Source: Opisthorchis felineus (taxonomy: Eukaryota; Platyhelminthes; Trematoda; Opisthorchiida; Opisthorchiidae). From it: a stretch of 64,000 nucleotides of DNA. Shown piece by piece: positions 9,701 through 21,100 of the stretch. The stretch lies in NCBI GenBank assembly GCA_004794785.1, contig SJOL01006576.1:928191-992190 (forward strand), in the 5' to 3' direction. The notes below the pieces were generated by a model. It did not search any database. It saw nothing but the letters and a program-made list of their open reading frames with translations, and was not told the origin of the DNA. Each line of letters opens with the position of its first letter. Position 1 is the first letter of the stretch. The position numbers and the translations under genes were made by a program.

Positions 9701-10601
9701 TTGATAATCCTCCATTTGAACGATTTGACTTTTGGGGTTTCGCGCGTAACTGAAAGTGGCCCAACTGATTACTGGAAGCAGTTAATAATAACCGGACTAA
9801 AGGGAAGATAACGTTCCTGTTCCTGACGTAATACACTACTCATAAGGTTGCTGAAAACACCTCGACAGCCAACGACTGGTTTCGCCATCGCTGTGTCTCA
9901 TCAGGTAGGCGCAGTCCCCAGCTTCCCTAAGCCTTGAACCCAAATTGCACGAAGTTCGACTTATACACTCATGTGCATGTGAAGTTCTTAAGGATATCAT
10001 AAACGAGAGATTCAGTGGGGTTCCAAAAGTCTCCCGCCAAACCCAAACTGGTATACAGATGGTTGTATAAGTCGAATTCCTGCAGTCAGTTTTGTAGGAC
10101 CTGCCCACCTGCCCAGGCTTTTCGGGAATCTACTTGACCATTCCACTTGATTAACAGTACTTTGGGATGAACGAACAAGCGTTTCGAGTCAAATAAACCG
10201 ACAAAATTTTTTCTATGGTTTACGTTATAGGAACGCACCCAGGCTTTAACGGAAACCCTCCTAGTTGAAATGGATGGAAGCCCTTTATTTTAGGGATGCT
10301 TCAGGTGTAAGGATAGCCAGTACTTGCTGTACAGGGCGATAAAGGTTTAAACGAGCCTACAGGTTGCGCTGTTTAATGTTGATCTACCCCTTTATCCAAA
10401 TGCTCTACATTTCTGGGTGTCTTCACTCAGGTCGACGAAGAGGGGGCAACTGCTGTGGCCGCCACTGCTATGATGATAAACCGGTGCGCCGCTCGACGAC
10501 CTCTATCTTTTGTGGTAGATCACCCGTTTTTCATTTCCCTTGTCTGTGATACAATGGTTCCGGTCTTTGTTGGACACGTGACGAAACCGGAAAATCCTTG
10601 A
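6650..10601 (+). CDS. Serpin 1 (leaderless serine/cysteine protease inhibitor), six exons, 387 aa
   Basis: Join of 6650-6731, 6767-7062, 7112-7262, 7301-7469, 7823-8117 and 10431-10601. Serpins trap target proteases by inserting a cleaved reactive loop into their main beta sheet. Visible signatures are NNVFLSPLSIYTAIAM (exon 2), INALYFKG (exon 3), WHMLIVLP (exon 5), the inhibitory hinge EEGATAVAATA, VVDHPFF and VPVFVGHV near the C-terminus (exon 6). All five introns are GT-AG, and intron phases match the second serpin exactly. There is no N-terminal hydrophobic signal, so it resembles intracellular or non-classically secreted (clade B-like) serpins. The 387-residue length is normal. By fixed distance from the hinge, P1 falls on the Cys of NRCAARR, or on the preceding Arg if the register shifts by one. 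Introns are 35, 49, 38, 353 and 2313 nt. I see no disabling change. Confidence 0.93.
6767..7062 (+). CDS. Serpin 1 exon 2
   Basis: Acceptor CTAAAG gives a 35-nt first intron. The exon carries the serpin core strand and helix B (VFLSPLSIYTAIAMTMAG) and LSLANRLFVL. It ends RADTEL before donor GTGGGT (phase 0). Confidence 0.9.
7112..7262 (+). CDS. Serpin 1 exon 3
   Basis: Acceptor TTGTAG and a 49-nt intron. It encodes KRQHMNNWV through LINALYFKG, the serpin sheet-A signature. At 151 nt it is exactly the length of serpin 2 exon 3; 28 of 51 residues are identical by hand alignment. Donor GTAAAT, phase 1. Confidence 0.92.
7301..7469 (+). CDS. Serpin 1 exon 4
   Basis: Acceptor GCACAG, 38-nt intron. 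It encodes KWHSEF, FHCLDGKTVEVEMMYV and IRLPFKDS. At 169 nt it is identical in length to serpin 2 exon 4. Donor GTAAGT at 7470, phase 2. Confidence 0.92.
7823..8117 (+). CDS. Serpin 1 exon 5
   Basis: Acceptor TTTCAG. It opens with the serpin motif WHMLIVLPKEND and ends LHKSVLE just before the hinge. At 295 nt it is identical in length to serpin 2 exon 5. Donor GTGAGC, phase 0. Confidence 0.92.
9831..10110 (-). repeat. Hammerhead-ribozyme repeat, copy C, inside serpin 1 intron 5
   Basis: Similar to copy A over its whole ribozyme-upstream side (for example ACCCAAATTGCACGAAGTTCG and CGAGAGATTCA read on plus) and to copy B downstream (TTATGAGTAGTGTATTACG read on minus). It is antisense to the serpin transcript. 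CTCCCGCCAAA at about 10030 also occurs in the tail of copy B (about 5077), so related flanking strings occur on both sides of the ribozyme in this family. Confidence 0.7.
9865..9918 (-). ncRNA. Hammerhead ribozyme, type I-like (copy C)
   Basis: On the minus strand it has an intact CUGAUGA (plus 9898-9904) and GAAAC (plus 9879-9883), with GUC cleavage expected after the plus position 9874. Stem I pairs GCCUAC with GUUGGC with one U-U mismatch. Stem II is poor (GAC against GGC), and the stem III palindrome is broken (CCAG for CCGG). Conserved bases are complete but stems are weakened, so activity is uncertain. Confidence 0.62.
10431..10601 (+). CDS. Serpin 1 exon 6 (hinge, reactive-centre loop, C-terminus)
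   Basis: Acceptor CACTCAG. It encodes VDEEGATAVAATA (hinge), the variable loop MMINRCAARRPLSF, VVDHPFF and VPVFVGHVTKPENP, ending at TGA 10599-10601. The exon is isolated by a 2.3-kb intron and alone determines target specificity. Confidence 0.92.
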   Translation, partial: VDEEGATAVAATAMMINRCAARRPLSFVVDHPFFISLVCDTMVPVFVGHVTKPENP

Positions 10602-11114
10602 AGAGCAACTGTGCTAGTATTTTGATACTGACCTGCTTTGCATTGCATTATTCACTTGTGAATGCTTTGGCTTTATTATCTTATGAATTCTCGTCAACCG
10701 TAATTTGTCAAAATTGCGATAACTTGGAATGGTTTATGAAATTACACAAATCATCTCAATTTTGGCCTACGATTCGCCTTGTTTGCTCGCCTTACTCGTG
10801 ACCACCCCGAAGAGATTGCACCTTTTGCTGCGTCATTTCGGCCGACGCAATTTTGTATCACCCAGGTCCTGTTAAGTCTCGTGCAAGCCAGAACATGGTA
10901 CTGCCGACATCTCGCTTCTCGGATGCTCGTACTCGTTCTCCCCCACTTCGTCTAACTGAGTACTATTTTTTTCATTCAGGTCGCATCGCCAAGACCTTCT
11001 CATCATAGCCACAATCCCTGCACGTCCGTTCGTAGTATCAGCTTCAGACGCCCACACACCAGTTCTTCAAAACTCTGTGGTTTTCCGGTATAATACCACC
11101 AAGCAATGTTGAAA

Positions 11115-11504
11115 TTATTCCCGAGACCTTTTGACAAATGAAAAGCATAGGAGGGAATATTTATGCATGAGTGCACATGCACAAGCTTGATTCCTGCATA
11201 TCCATTCGCAGCGGCGTATGCTGCTCCTGAGTTGCACAGGTGGGGAATTTGGAAGAGGATGATGACCCAGTCCGTATAAATACACTCGCATATTGTCTAT
11301 AGCTAACGGTGTCAATGAGGCATTATGAGCTGTAAGGCTGGAGAACAAAACGTTTGCTTCCGGTTGCTCAGCATCGAGGACAAACTTAGGTGTTTGTAGT
11401 CCTGCTAGTCTCCGTGCGACCGTCGACTGAACATCCGGGGAATATAAGCACAAAATTCCCAACTTTTCCAATTGCAGTGACGCAAACAGAAAATTGGTTG
11501 CCAT
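11115..11504 (-). CDS. Unrecognised minus-strand ORF, possible exon
   Basis: A 129-codon frame opening with ATG. Its first two thirds look protein-like: leucine-rich, with LGILCLYSPDVQSTVARRLA and LTAHNASLTPLAIDNMRV. The last third (cysteine-rich, ending FVKRSRE) looks less so, and the real exon may stop at a GT near the proline-rich NSPPVQ. I do not recognise a domain. It lies downstream, in minus-strand sense, of the frame at 11775-11993, which ends in its own stop codon. It could be a separate small gene, an exon of an unseen gene, or a transposon scrap. Confidence 0.27.
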   Translation of the reverse strand: MATNFLFASLQLEKLGILCLYSPDVQSTVARRLAGLQTPKFVLDAEQPEANVLFSSLTAHNASLTPLAIDNMRVYLYGLGHHPLPNSPPVQLRSSIRRCEWICRNQACACALMHKYSLLCFSFVKRSRE

Positions 11505-11774
11505 AATAACGTGAATGAAGAAACCAAGAAGGGATAATTACACCGATAGTATGAATTGCTATGGAGAGTTCGTAAGTTTTTTTAGTATCGTCCCAGCTGT
11601 TGTATTGTCGAGATGCTTTCCTACACGAAATCCGCTGATGGTGACTTCATGTAATAGGGCACCACTTTATCATCTGGTGTACTGAGATCCTCGTTTTCTC
11701 CTCAGTGCTGTGTAAGCGAATGTAGTCGCACTCGCCTGAATCAGGTACTGTGCAACACGGAGACATGTGGAGGT

Positions 11775-11993
11775 TCATTTCATCCGTTTACTGTTTGAAG
11801 CCTTGTCATTTCCAGGTATCAGTTGAGCCAACCTCCCCGTGGTACGTGGTTTATAGGCGAAAAGCTGAACTGGATTGAGCTCATCATCATGAGGCAATGG
11901 TCCCGCCATCCCTGAATGCTTTAAAGTTTCGTCCAAAACCTCAGTTAAACACCGAAAATCTACGCACACGTTTTTTGAGGGTATACAACGCAT
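11775..11993 (-). CDS. Unrecognised minus-strand ORF, possible terminal exon
   Basis: The C-terminal part reads like a natural protein end: GPLPHDDELNPVQLFAYKP, then GRLAQLIPGNDKASNSKRMK and a stop. The upstream part is less convincing, and an acceptor AG in ACTGAG (before GTTTTGGACG) could begin a shorter exon coding about 55 residues. No domain is recognised and I could not assign upstream exons. It is adjacent to but outside serpin 1. Confidence 0.25.
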   Translation of the reverse strand: MRCIPSKNVCVDFRCLTEVLDETLKHSGMAGPLPHDDELNPVQLFAYKPRTTGRLAQLIPGNDKASNSKRMK

Positions 11994-12099
11994 TATCCGT
12001 TTGCATCACCCTAGCTATGACAGTTAATTTTCTGACCGGTGCTTCCAGAGGTAAACGCACCGCAGACAAGGCTATCCAGCGGTTAGTCAACTAACTCAC

Positions 12100-15000
12100 T
12101 TTAAGAGCCAGTATAGCGTTGCTTGCCAGTTTCCCATACCACTGGCCTCGCACTCAGCCCTTTCCGACTATTTGGTCCGAACACACACGACCAATCAAAT
12201 TGCTCACAGGCCCACACGCACACCGCTCAACCGTCTGGGCGGACTCCGGTTGCACCGCTTTAAATTGCTTGTCAAATCATGATCCGACTGCACTCTTATG
12301 CGCTGCTGAGTGGATCATCAGTCCAGTCGGTCTGGCTTATCACCCACGCATGGGTTAGGGAATAGATGACAGCTCGAATCCTGCCAATTTCAATCGCAGG
12401 CCGAAGTCTTCGCTTGTTTTGGTCAGAGTCCCCCTCGTGGACCTGAAATGCACGAAAATAGGTAACTGTTATTGTGACTGCCCTTTGGTCTTTGCAACTT
12501 GAAACATTGGGTAACTGGGTTAACGGTCAGTTGACTCTAGTATTCACTTATTCTGGTCACGAGATGAAATTTAAGTTTCGCCGTCAAACCTATCTGCGAC
12601 TGGCCCGTATCTGGCTTTGATTACACTGGTTCGATGTATTGCAAAACGGTTTATCGAAAAAAACTGCATGAGACCTCCAGAAGACGTGAGAGGGTGGTCA
12701 ACCACACGGAAAATTATCAGTCAGGAGAAACACTGAATCGATAAATATGAAACCAGCACTGATGGGTAAAGCAAAATGATGTGATACAGCGACTCTAGAG
12801 CCACTGAGTATCCGCAGATTCATTAAAAATAAACTATGAGATTAACAAATTAAACTGTTGTGCCTCAGATGTTTTACCACGTTACTCCAGAATATTCCAA
12901 TATTTGAATCCCGGAGTCCACAACTATGTGTGCCGAAAGTCACCCAGTATTCAGCCGCCAAAACTGAAGTAGACAGCACAATGAAATTCAGAACCGACAC
13001 TGGCTTTAGTCGATGGAGGCGCTGAGCGTTGGAACGAGTTTTTTGGCCCACACAATTTCCTTAATTAAGATTTGTTGTTTTCAGGTAAACGTACATATGG
13101 GTATTTCTCCAAGGTTTTTGTACAACGAAGGATACATTACCGCCTTTTGGATTCAATACCCTCATCGTAAGTCAGCATGAGCTGGCAAACCTTCATAATT
13201 AGGTCCATCAATACCTATCTTCAATTAGAATGTCATGCCGATATTAGTCGCCAAACCAAATAAAGGCCCGTCTTGGTTTAAAAAGGGATGCTAATCCACA
13301 CATAAGTAAAGAATGATTAACTCTCTGTGCTGGTGGGAAGTGAACACCTTGGCTGAAAAAACAAAGGGGGTGAGAAATGTATCAGGGCATTCACAATGCA
13401 TCGAGAATACTGTAGCAGCTAAGAGCACTACACAGTGTACCGGTTTGAAGCTCACGTTGTTGATAGCGCTCAACCTGGTTGACGGCTGGGCAAACAATAA
13501 GCAGTAGACATGAGATTTTCTGCCAATCATTTAACTTGACAAACAATATGAACACCAGTGTAGAATTCTCTTTGACCTTCTTAATCCGCTGACACCATAT
13601 TCATCAACAGGCCAATACCTCGGGAAAAATGTCATCCAAACTTCAACTTTTTCCCTTGCTAATCGCACTAATAGCAAACTAACTACCACAGAAATACACA
13701 ACTGGATGAACGGCACTCACACCGAAATTAACATGAGCAGCCTTTCTGAATAGATTCGCCGAATAGCATATCTGCCGATAAAATTTTCAGAGAAGAATAG
13801 ATATCACAAAGCCCATTGGTCAGGCTATGCCAAGATCAAATTGTCCTCAATCTGATCCACGTGTCGAGTTACTTGTTCATATCGTAACGTGACAGAGTTC
13901 TGTTTGGCCGTTTGTTATGGTACGGGTTAGCCTGTTCAGCGAAGGCAGTCGGTGGCATATTTTTCAGCTTTCTAACCTGTGGAACACTTAGGACCGTTCA
14001 TGTGTCTGGGCATCACGCACATACAATATGGGCATAGAGCATGAACAATATGGGCTTAAGGCCGCATTCGTACTTAGTGGCAGCAGATATTTATGTCCAG
14101 CGGCAGCTGAAGTGAAGCATTTTTTACGAGTAAATTGTGATGCTCTGCGCCCATATGGATTTCGTAGTTTGCCAAGTTTGACCGTGATCGATGCGATACA
14201 TTGTAACCGCCAAGCAAATGTTTACTCCAGTCTGTCATCTCGGTCTTTTCTGATAGGTATCCTAAATAGTGTGAGTCTCTAGTCTACGCAGTTTCCACAC
14301 TTTGAGTTTGGGTCTGCTCGAAAAGAGCTCTAGCTCTGAGTGCAAAGTTAACCAGTCCTGGTCACCATCATATTCTGGTATTAAATAATCAAAGTCCTTA
14401 TTGCATACATGTAACAAGACATGCGTGTAATATTTCCCGCGATTTAACTTCTCCAGAAAACAGTTTTCTAACTACCATAAAACGGTCAATAATCACTAAG
14501 TGGTACTAAACTACGATCATTCACTGACTGAGTAACAAATGAGTTATAGGCGTACTGGACAAAGTGACACGAAGCTTGCTACAGCTGGAATTCGTGCGTC
14601 TTTCAGGTATGCACCAGCATGTGAGTGGTTATGACTATGTGTGTAATCTGCCGTGAAAAACAATTAGAGGAACAAGCTTAGAGTGTGAAAAAAAACATCA
14701 TTAGGAAGCGAATGAAAATTCCACAGAGCCTGTCATCAAGAGTAGATGAAGGGAAGGAGGCCTGATAAATCAACATGTTAATCATACCCAAGCTGTGCTC
14801 AAGGTCAAATTTCACCATCGCTAAGGCTGTCGGGTAATAGGCTGCCTAATATGAAGGATATAAGAGAGATTTGTATGCTTAGATGATGAGTGATGTCATG
14901 TCTGCAGCGTTCCAGGGGGGTGCTTGTCGAACAACGCAAGAAGGTCCGTTTGAGTTTGCAAAGCCCCATTGTACTAACAACGATGTTTTCACATTAACAC

Positions 15001-17035
15001 TGGTGAGTAGACACGGGAGATGTCATTTCAACCCCAGTTTAAGCCTAAGAAGGTTTTATTTGTAGGTTTTCATTTAGGAATTACTGGCTGTCTTTGTAAC
15101 AGTGTACACAACTGATGTAACGTGCGAATAGTGTCTGGTCAAGTGTCAACGCGCCTTCTCCGCAACTCATGGGAGGCTGATACGGAAATTATTGGACAAC
15201 TTTGCATCATTTGTTTAATATTGTTTGACGCACAAAGGCCGTCTATGAAAGTGCAAGAGGACGCTTCAGAATGTTCACTTTTCACAAACGCTGTGCACAT
15301 GAGGTTTCTACTTTCTTGCCTGATAATTTGTATCCGCTTAGTTCGTGTTAGCAACGGGAGGCTACGCGCCCAAGGGAGCTTTTTCTTTCACCTGAAGTGT
15401 GTACCATGACAAAATGGAGTTGCATCTGTCGGACTCTACATTTGTCACATCACCAGTTTCTTTCAGGAAGCGGAGACTTGTGAAATGTTTGAGAACTGTG
15501 AACAAGTGACTAACGCGTTGGCCAGCAGAAGTTGACTCCATAACTGACTGTTCACTGCCTTTACCAATGAATGATGTGAGCATGGAAGAGTGCACCTGCG
15601 CGCCTTATCTTTAACATGTCGGCGTTAGTAGCAAACTTATCGGGTGCAGCCCATTGGTATATTTTCTAGTCTAGGATTGCGGACCGAAAAATTACTTGTA
15701 TAGGTTAGCGGACAGCGTTCAAAACAAGACTGGCAATTTTCTGATGAGACTGGTGCTACTCATCAGTGAATAGTTCTGCCATAGCATCGACAGCTGCCAC
15801 CTAGTTCATAAAGCAGGCCAAGTTAGCTCAATCACCTTACCTGCCATGGCAGTTGCTGTTTCCAGAAAGTCAGCTGTTAGCAGCTTAGAAAATACAATCC
15901 GGTGCTAGCCTACAGACATTTAATCCACACAGATTAGAGTAAGGAGTCGCAAACTGTGGTGTCACCCTCAACGGTACATTTGCGTAGTAGAAGTTGAGAA
16001 AGATTCGAATCTTGATGGAGGCTGTCGGGCACGAGCCTCTTTTGAGGTGGTCCTGCATAAAAGTGTAGATTCCTTCAGCTTTGTGTAGAGTCCAGCCGTT
16101 GGCATCCCCACAATGGCGTCCACAACTTTTACAGTATTCTTAAAGAGGAATGTGCAGCAAGGTGCTAAAAATGGATGCTTGGAAGTAAACCTTCTGTTTC
16201 TAACATAAGTCTCCAAATACGCAAACCAAACGGGGGTTGGGGAACTCAGTTTTAGTTTTTTAAACCGGATGTTTTTCCCAGGCCTAATAAGAAAAAAGCA
16301 GCAGGAACTACTTGGGAGTGTTTGAACCAGAAATGCATAAGCGCCAACGAAAATTACATGGCCCCAAATCATTCAACACCAGTACGATTCGAGCTAACTA
16401 TTAACGAGTTTTCCTATGCAAAACTGAAGGAAAACTTGGGCCTGGGATAAGCAGAGAGCAAGACAAATTTGTTTATGATGTAATGCGATTAAAATGATTG
16501 GATTCTTCTAATAAACGTGGACCTATCAATGGAGGACGCTTCAGAACCAGTCAAGCAGTGGACTAGTCACAAACGAATTCATCACACATTAAATATACTT
16601 GCAGTTTTCAGCTGACAGCGTGACGAAGAAGCCCGTGCCACGCGTCAAGTAGGAATACGCTTTTGGGCCCCATTTAAAACAACATCTCTACAAACACTAT
16701 CCGTGTGACAATGGATACTAGTGTTGAACCATGCCAGTAGTAAATGGTTTGGTATCCAAGCTCCATCCAGCATCTGAAGGTTTATTGGGAAAACTGTGGA
16801 ACCGCTTTACATTGTTTGTCTAATATTGTGTAATAGTCAGTGAATATCCAGGAGGTTCAAGAGACGCGTGAGAATGTTCAATTTTTAAAGACTATGTACA
16901 TATGAGATGCTTACTTTCCTGTCTAATGACCTGTAGCCGCTTACTTAGTGTTTGTTAATAAATGACTTAGCAACGAGTGGGTTTCTTCCCTTTATCAGGA
17001 GAGATACCGTTCGAACGGAGTATAAAAACCGAGCC
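12100..17035. other. Intergenic, no recognised gene
   Basis: Open frames of 60-134 codons occur, the longest on the minus strand at 15968-16372, but none shows a recognisable motif or an exon chain. A small perfect inverted repeat (CTGATGAG with CTCATCAG) lies at 15741-15766. Confidence 0.5.
15741..15766. repeat. 8-bp perfect inverted repeat
   Basis: CTGATGAG (15741-15748) and CTCATCAG (15759-15766) separated by ten bases. It superficially resembles the hammerhead core but lacks GAAAC. Confidence 0.6.
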
Positions 17036-17044
17036 ACTGCTGAA

Positions 17045-17285
17045 GTAGAGTTGACGCTAGTGAATAGTGTGCTCGTCTGCCATCCGAGGGGTTCCAGGCT
17101 TGATTCCTGATCGACCTGTCTTTCTCTCTTGGCGGACACTCGAAAGTGGGTGGATTTGATGTGAAATGGAAAGCAAAGATATTGGTAACTAGGGTGCAAG
17201 CAGACCGTAAGTGGGAGCAAAAACCAGGGGAAGAGAACATCAAGGAAGTAAAGCAGCGTTATAATGAACAGTGGTAAATCACGCT
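17045..17285 (+). repeat. tRNA-derived SINE-like sequence
   Basis: A degenerate A box (near TAGTGAATAGTG, about 17058-17069) is followed by CTCGTCTGCCATCCGAG and a B box GGCTTGATTCC (about 17098-17108), matching nine of eleven positions of GGTTCGAATCC. The spacing and the CTGCCA string recall a glycine tRNA head. It cannot fold as an intact tRNA, so a SINE remnant is more likely than a tRNA gene. The 3' limit is uncertain. Confidence 0.4.
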
Positions 17286-18140
17286 ACTCATAAGTAGTCA
17301 GAAAAATAATAAACTCTGATGTTTTGACTCGCAGGGGGTTCTCATACTTCAGCCAACGAAGTCATATCACGTGATCACATGTTGTCTAGCTATTCGAGTG
17401 AGATGGTGCACGCAACCTGAATTTTATCCCCACTTTTGTGCTACTAGTAGTTTGTTGGTGTTGTCAGGAGGTTTAGATGTTTCAGTCAAGATTTCGTCGT
17501 GCAAATAGTCAACCTATGCCAACGTATGCACTGCTGGTAGTCCTAAAAAAGAATCAAATAGCCTCACAGTGATTCTCGGCTTTTAGCACAGGCTGACATC
17601 ACTTGCACGAGGAAATATCGATTGAAGTTTTTGGGTCAACTCGCATTGTAAACAAACTATAAATTCCAAATATTTGTAAACATGATCTACATTATTGGGT
17701 GTTGTTCGGGTGGCTGTTGGTCTTTTCACCTAGTTTGGCAATTGGCTTTCAACCGTTTCTTTATTGTATAAGCTTATGTCACCAGTGAGCAGTTGGTTGG
17801 GTCAACTGCCACCTGATCAACCTGATTGCGAACTGATCAACAGCCATCTGATCAACAACCAGTAAACTCCCTCGAGGCACCTATATGCCAACATATTACT
17901 AATAATCTGTTTTATTGTAGTGGTTTACTAGAGACACCAAAATTATTTTTTGTTCCTGTTGATAAATCAGGTTTCTCCTGGCAAACTCAAGGTTCATCTT
18001 CATGTTTGTGCGTCAGTTACCCAGACTTAAACAGTGCGCGCCATAACTGGCTCTCTTCTCACTTTTCATGCAGCTCCTGAGTAAGCCGTTTGGCTGACAC
18101 CTTGAACAGCACTCCCCCATTTTTATTGCTTATTATTGCT

Positions 18141-18143
<3 letters not shown>

Positions 18144-18196
<53 letters not shown>

Positions 18197-18199
18197 TTA
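18144..18199. repeat. (TTTA)n microsatellite, about 14 units
   Basis: Uninterrupted ATTT/TTTA units. The 65-codon open frame across it is only the translation of the repeat. Confidence 0.97.
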
Positions 18200-21100
18200 G
18201 TTATTGCTTACTTCTCTCGTCACAATATAGAAGGCATATGAATATTGTTCAGATGTTGAGTCACAAGTGTTGGAGCATTCTATCCAATGGTGTCAATAGA
18301 CTTCGGTCCGGTACCTACTTACAAACTAGTTAGTAGTAAACGTTATAAACCAGTCGAAAGATCAACATGCCATGTTTCCTTCGTGTCGATGAGATGAACT
18401 TTTAGGAATCATTCTGTTTTGAGATTGAACTTGCGGACAGACGGAAGACAGTCCAACAAAAAAATAAATTTATGAGCGCACTATTTTTTGCTCATAACGC
18501 GAATAACTCATCCAGGGCGAACTCCGCCACCTTGATACCCATTGATTTGCGTTCCGATATGATCGTCACTCAGAAGCAACGCGCACTAAGACAGACAGAA
18601 TTCTCTGAGCTTTGTTTTTAAAAGAGTTGTTCCATTCATTTTTAAAAAGTGAATCAGCAGAATTTACAGCGTAAAATTTGCTCTCCATTAGTGCCAGTGT
18701 GTAGATATTCACATCTGTAGCAACCAAGTTAATCGAAGCATCGAAATGCACTCATTACTAACCGATACTAGTGTTAGCGAGAGGCCCGGTTGAATCACTC
18801 GTTTTATGTTGCCTCTTCTTCAGTTTGGAACATAGTTGGGATATTGTAATGTATTTTCTTGGAAAAGCAAAGTACCCATAAAATTGTTGGAAAACTCTCG
18901 GTTTCCCACAAACTGTTTGCGTTGTTCCCGAGGCTTATTCGTTAAGAGTGGACTCGAGTTTAAATCAGATGGTCCCCCCGTTGTCAAAAGAATTATTATC
19001 AAATGAGTTCATGTCGACAATTTGATGTTCAGGGAGAACATAAGGTTGGCGAAAACTAGGAGACAAGGACGCATGATTAGACCCAAGGAGGGCGAAATCC
19101 ATAGGTTCGATGAGTTTTCAAGGACTTTATGAGGATTCTGACCTGCCGAGGAAAGCATGTTTCTCAACGTCTACGGAAAGGTAACTCAATTTTTGGGGAC
19201 AGAAGCCACATTATAGCTCTAAATTTTATGAGGACATGGTAGGCGAAACTGCGCTCTGAACCCTCGATGCAGAAACACACAAAGGGACATGTCTTGCTAC
19301 ACGTTAGTTCATATCTCAATGTGGTGACTACTTCAACTTGGTTAGTCAGTACAAATCGTTTGCAAAAGTGACATTCAACGATCGGATGCTGGAGAACTGC
19401 CCTCAGACTGACAGCGCTATCTGTTTCTTCAAACTACGTTCACCAATTTGTCACTGAGTGTGTTATTCCCAGAAGCATTTACTGTTCGCCTGTCTTATTC
19501 ATTGACCATTTACCTAATAATTACCGCCTCACAGTCAGTTACCTGAAGCACTCCAATGAAGCACTGCAATGAAATCTCTGGAAGTATCAGGGTCATCTTG
19601 ATATTCGGCGCACGCTATGCGGTTTGTGATAATTTTGCCAGAAACGTATTATTGGACGGTCATTACCCTCTCTACGTAACTTTATTTCCGGCTACATCGA
19701 GTTCCTTCAAGTAAAAATGGAATATGCAGCCAAAAATAAGAAACTCCGAAGGGTGTTAATGGGTGTTGATGAGTTGGTCTGATACTGAGTGATATAGGAT
19801 ATCGCAAAACTCCCGTACGTGGAAGTTATTGTAGGCAGAGTCTGTATTTCGAAAACATGAAGAAAGCTGAGGTGGCGGGCGACGAATTCGAATAAAAATC
19901 GGGTAAATTCAGCCGTTCAACACATATGACTACGGGATGAGACTTATATGACTGAAGGTTTCGTTTTGACCTATTTTTTTATCACACCTTGTGTAGACCA
20001 GCACCATAGATTTTCTAGCAGCAACAACCAGAGGTCATGATGAACCGAAAGTGCAAAGCCTCACCGTAGGATAGAGCAAGAATGACTGCAGTCGGTCAAT
20101 CCAAACGTCATTCCTTCCGTTTTGGCAATATTTTGAATCTGAGGGCGTTAAAAGAAGTTTAGCACAGACCCAGGAGAGGCACTTTACAACTGCCCCGATT
20201 CAGCGAATTGTAGTACGTTGCATTACTTATAAATTGGCGAAAGAAATGAGAAACTCGTCAAAGTTTGGCCTCCAGAAATAAGTATCGGTTAGCTCGAGAT
20301 ACGATTGTAGGCCAATCTTCAAAGTTAGCAGAGTGCATGTGAAGTATTCTGGGGAGAGGATTAAAATGGTACACCCATACTGATCACTTACGCAAGCTGC
20401 GGTTGAACCGAGAATTCTCCTTTGGAAAGATAATCAACAAAGATTCGGATTGCTTGCAAACGTTTGCGGTTTCAAGGGAAATGACCTTTCTGCCCATAAC
20501 TTGGGGTAAGCCAGCATTTCACTGAGTCCTCACTTCACACGAAAATTACCGATGCTTAACGATCTTTCGATTGGCGGGCTCTCATCCGTTCCGTGTAGGT
20601 TTGCTTTTAGATCAGCTTTCCGCTTTTTGGATCTCAGTTACTCCACTCTACGTCTCTGAAGCAGTCGGATGCACGATGCACCGTGAAAGTCTGACTTATC
20701 TAGGTTGGTTTGCTATCCTGTCCGAAAAGGGTAGGATTGAGTTCATAATCTGCACTTGTCTGTTCCACAGCCACAAACCCGAGGATACGGCGACGTCAAC
20801 TGTGTTCCGGGGTGATAGATTAAGCAAAGACAGGCGAGTAAGTGGGCATATCTGTGTGAAAACTGAAAGCGCGTATTGGATGACTGGAAAACTGAGTGAA
20901 ATGCTCGGGTTTTGAGGATACGGCGAAGTTAAGACGGGATGAACCATGAATAATTATCGGAACGGCGTAATTTGGACAAGCCATGGTCTTGTTATTTTTC
21001 GGTCATTTCGCTCATCATTGCTTTCCAAGGAAAACGTACCTTGACTTTTAGTGCAATATGAGCATCATTACCTATTTCACGTTAACTTATGTAAATTGGT

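Noticed and set aside
10598..10801. Frame with a hydrophobic N-terminus overlapping the serpin 1 stop codon
   Set aside because: It opens at a TTG inside the serpin C-terminal codons and lies in the 3' untranslated region.
13079..13170. Acceptor followed by VNVHMG as a candidate last exon of serpin 1
   Set aside because: It lacks the EEG hinge; the true last exon with hinge, loop and DHPFF strand is at 10431-10601.
14028..14282. ORF containing CPAAAEV considered as a serpin hinge
   Set aside because: No EEG before it and no DHPFF strand after it.
15741..15766. CTGATGAG with CTCATCAG as a ribozyme pair
   Set aside because: Only a small inverted repeat; no GAAAC or cleavage triplet at the right distance.
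15968..16372. 134-codon minus-strand ORF considered as a reverse-transcriptase fragment
   Set aside because: No reverse-transcriptase or endonuclease motif could be placed in it.
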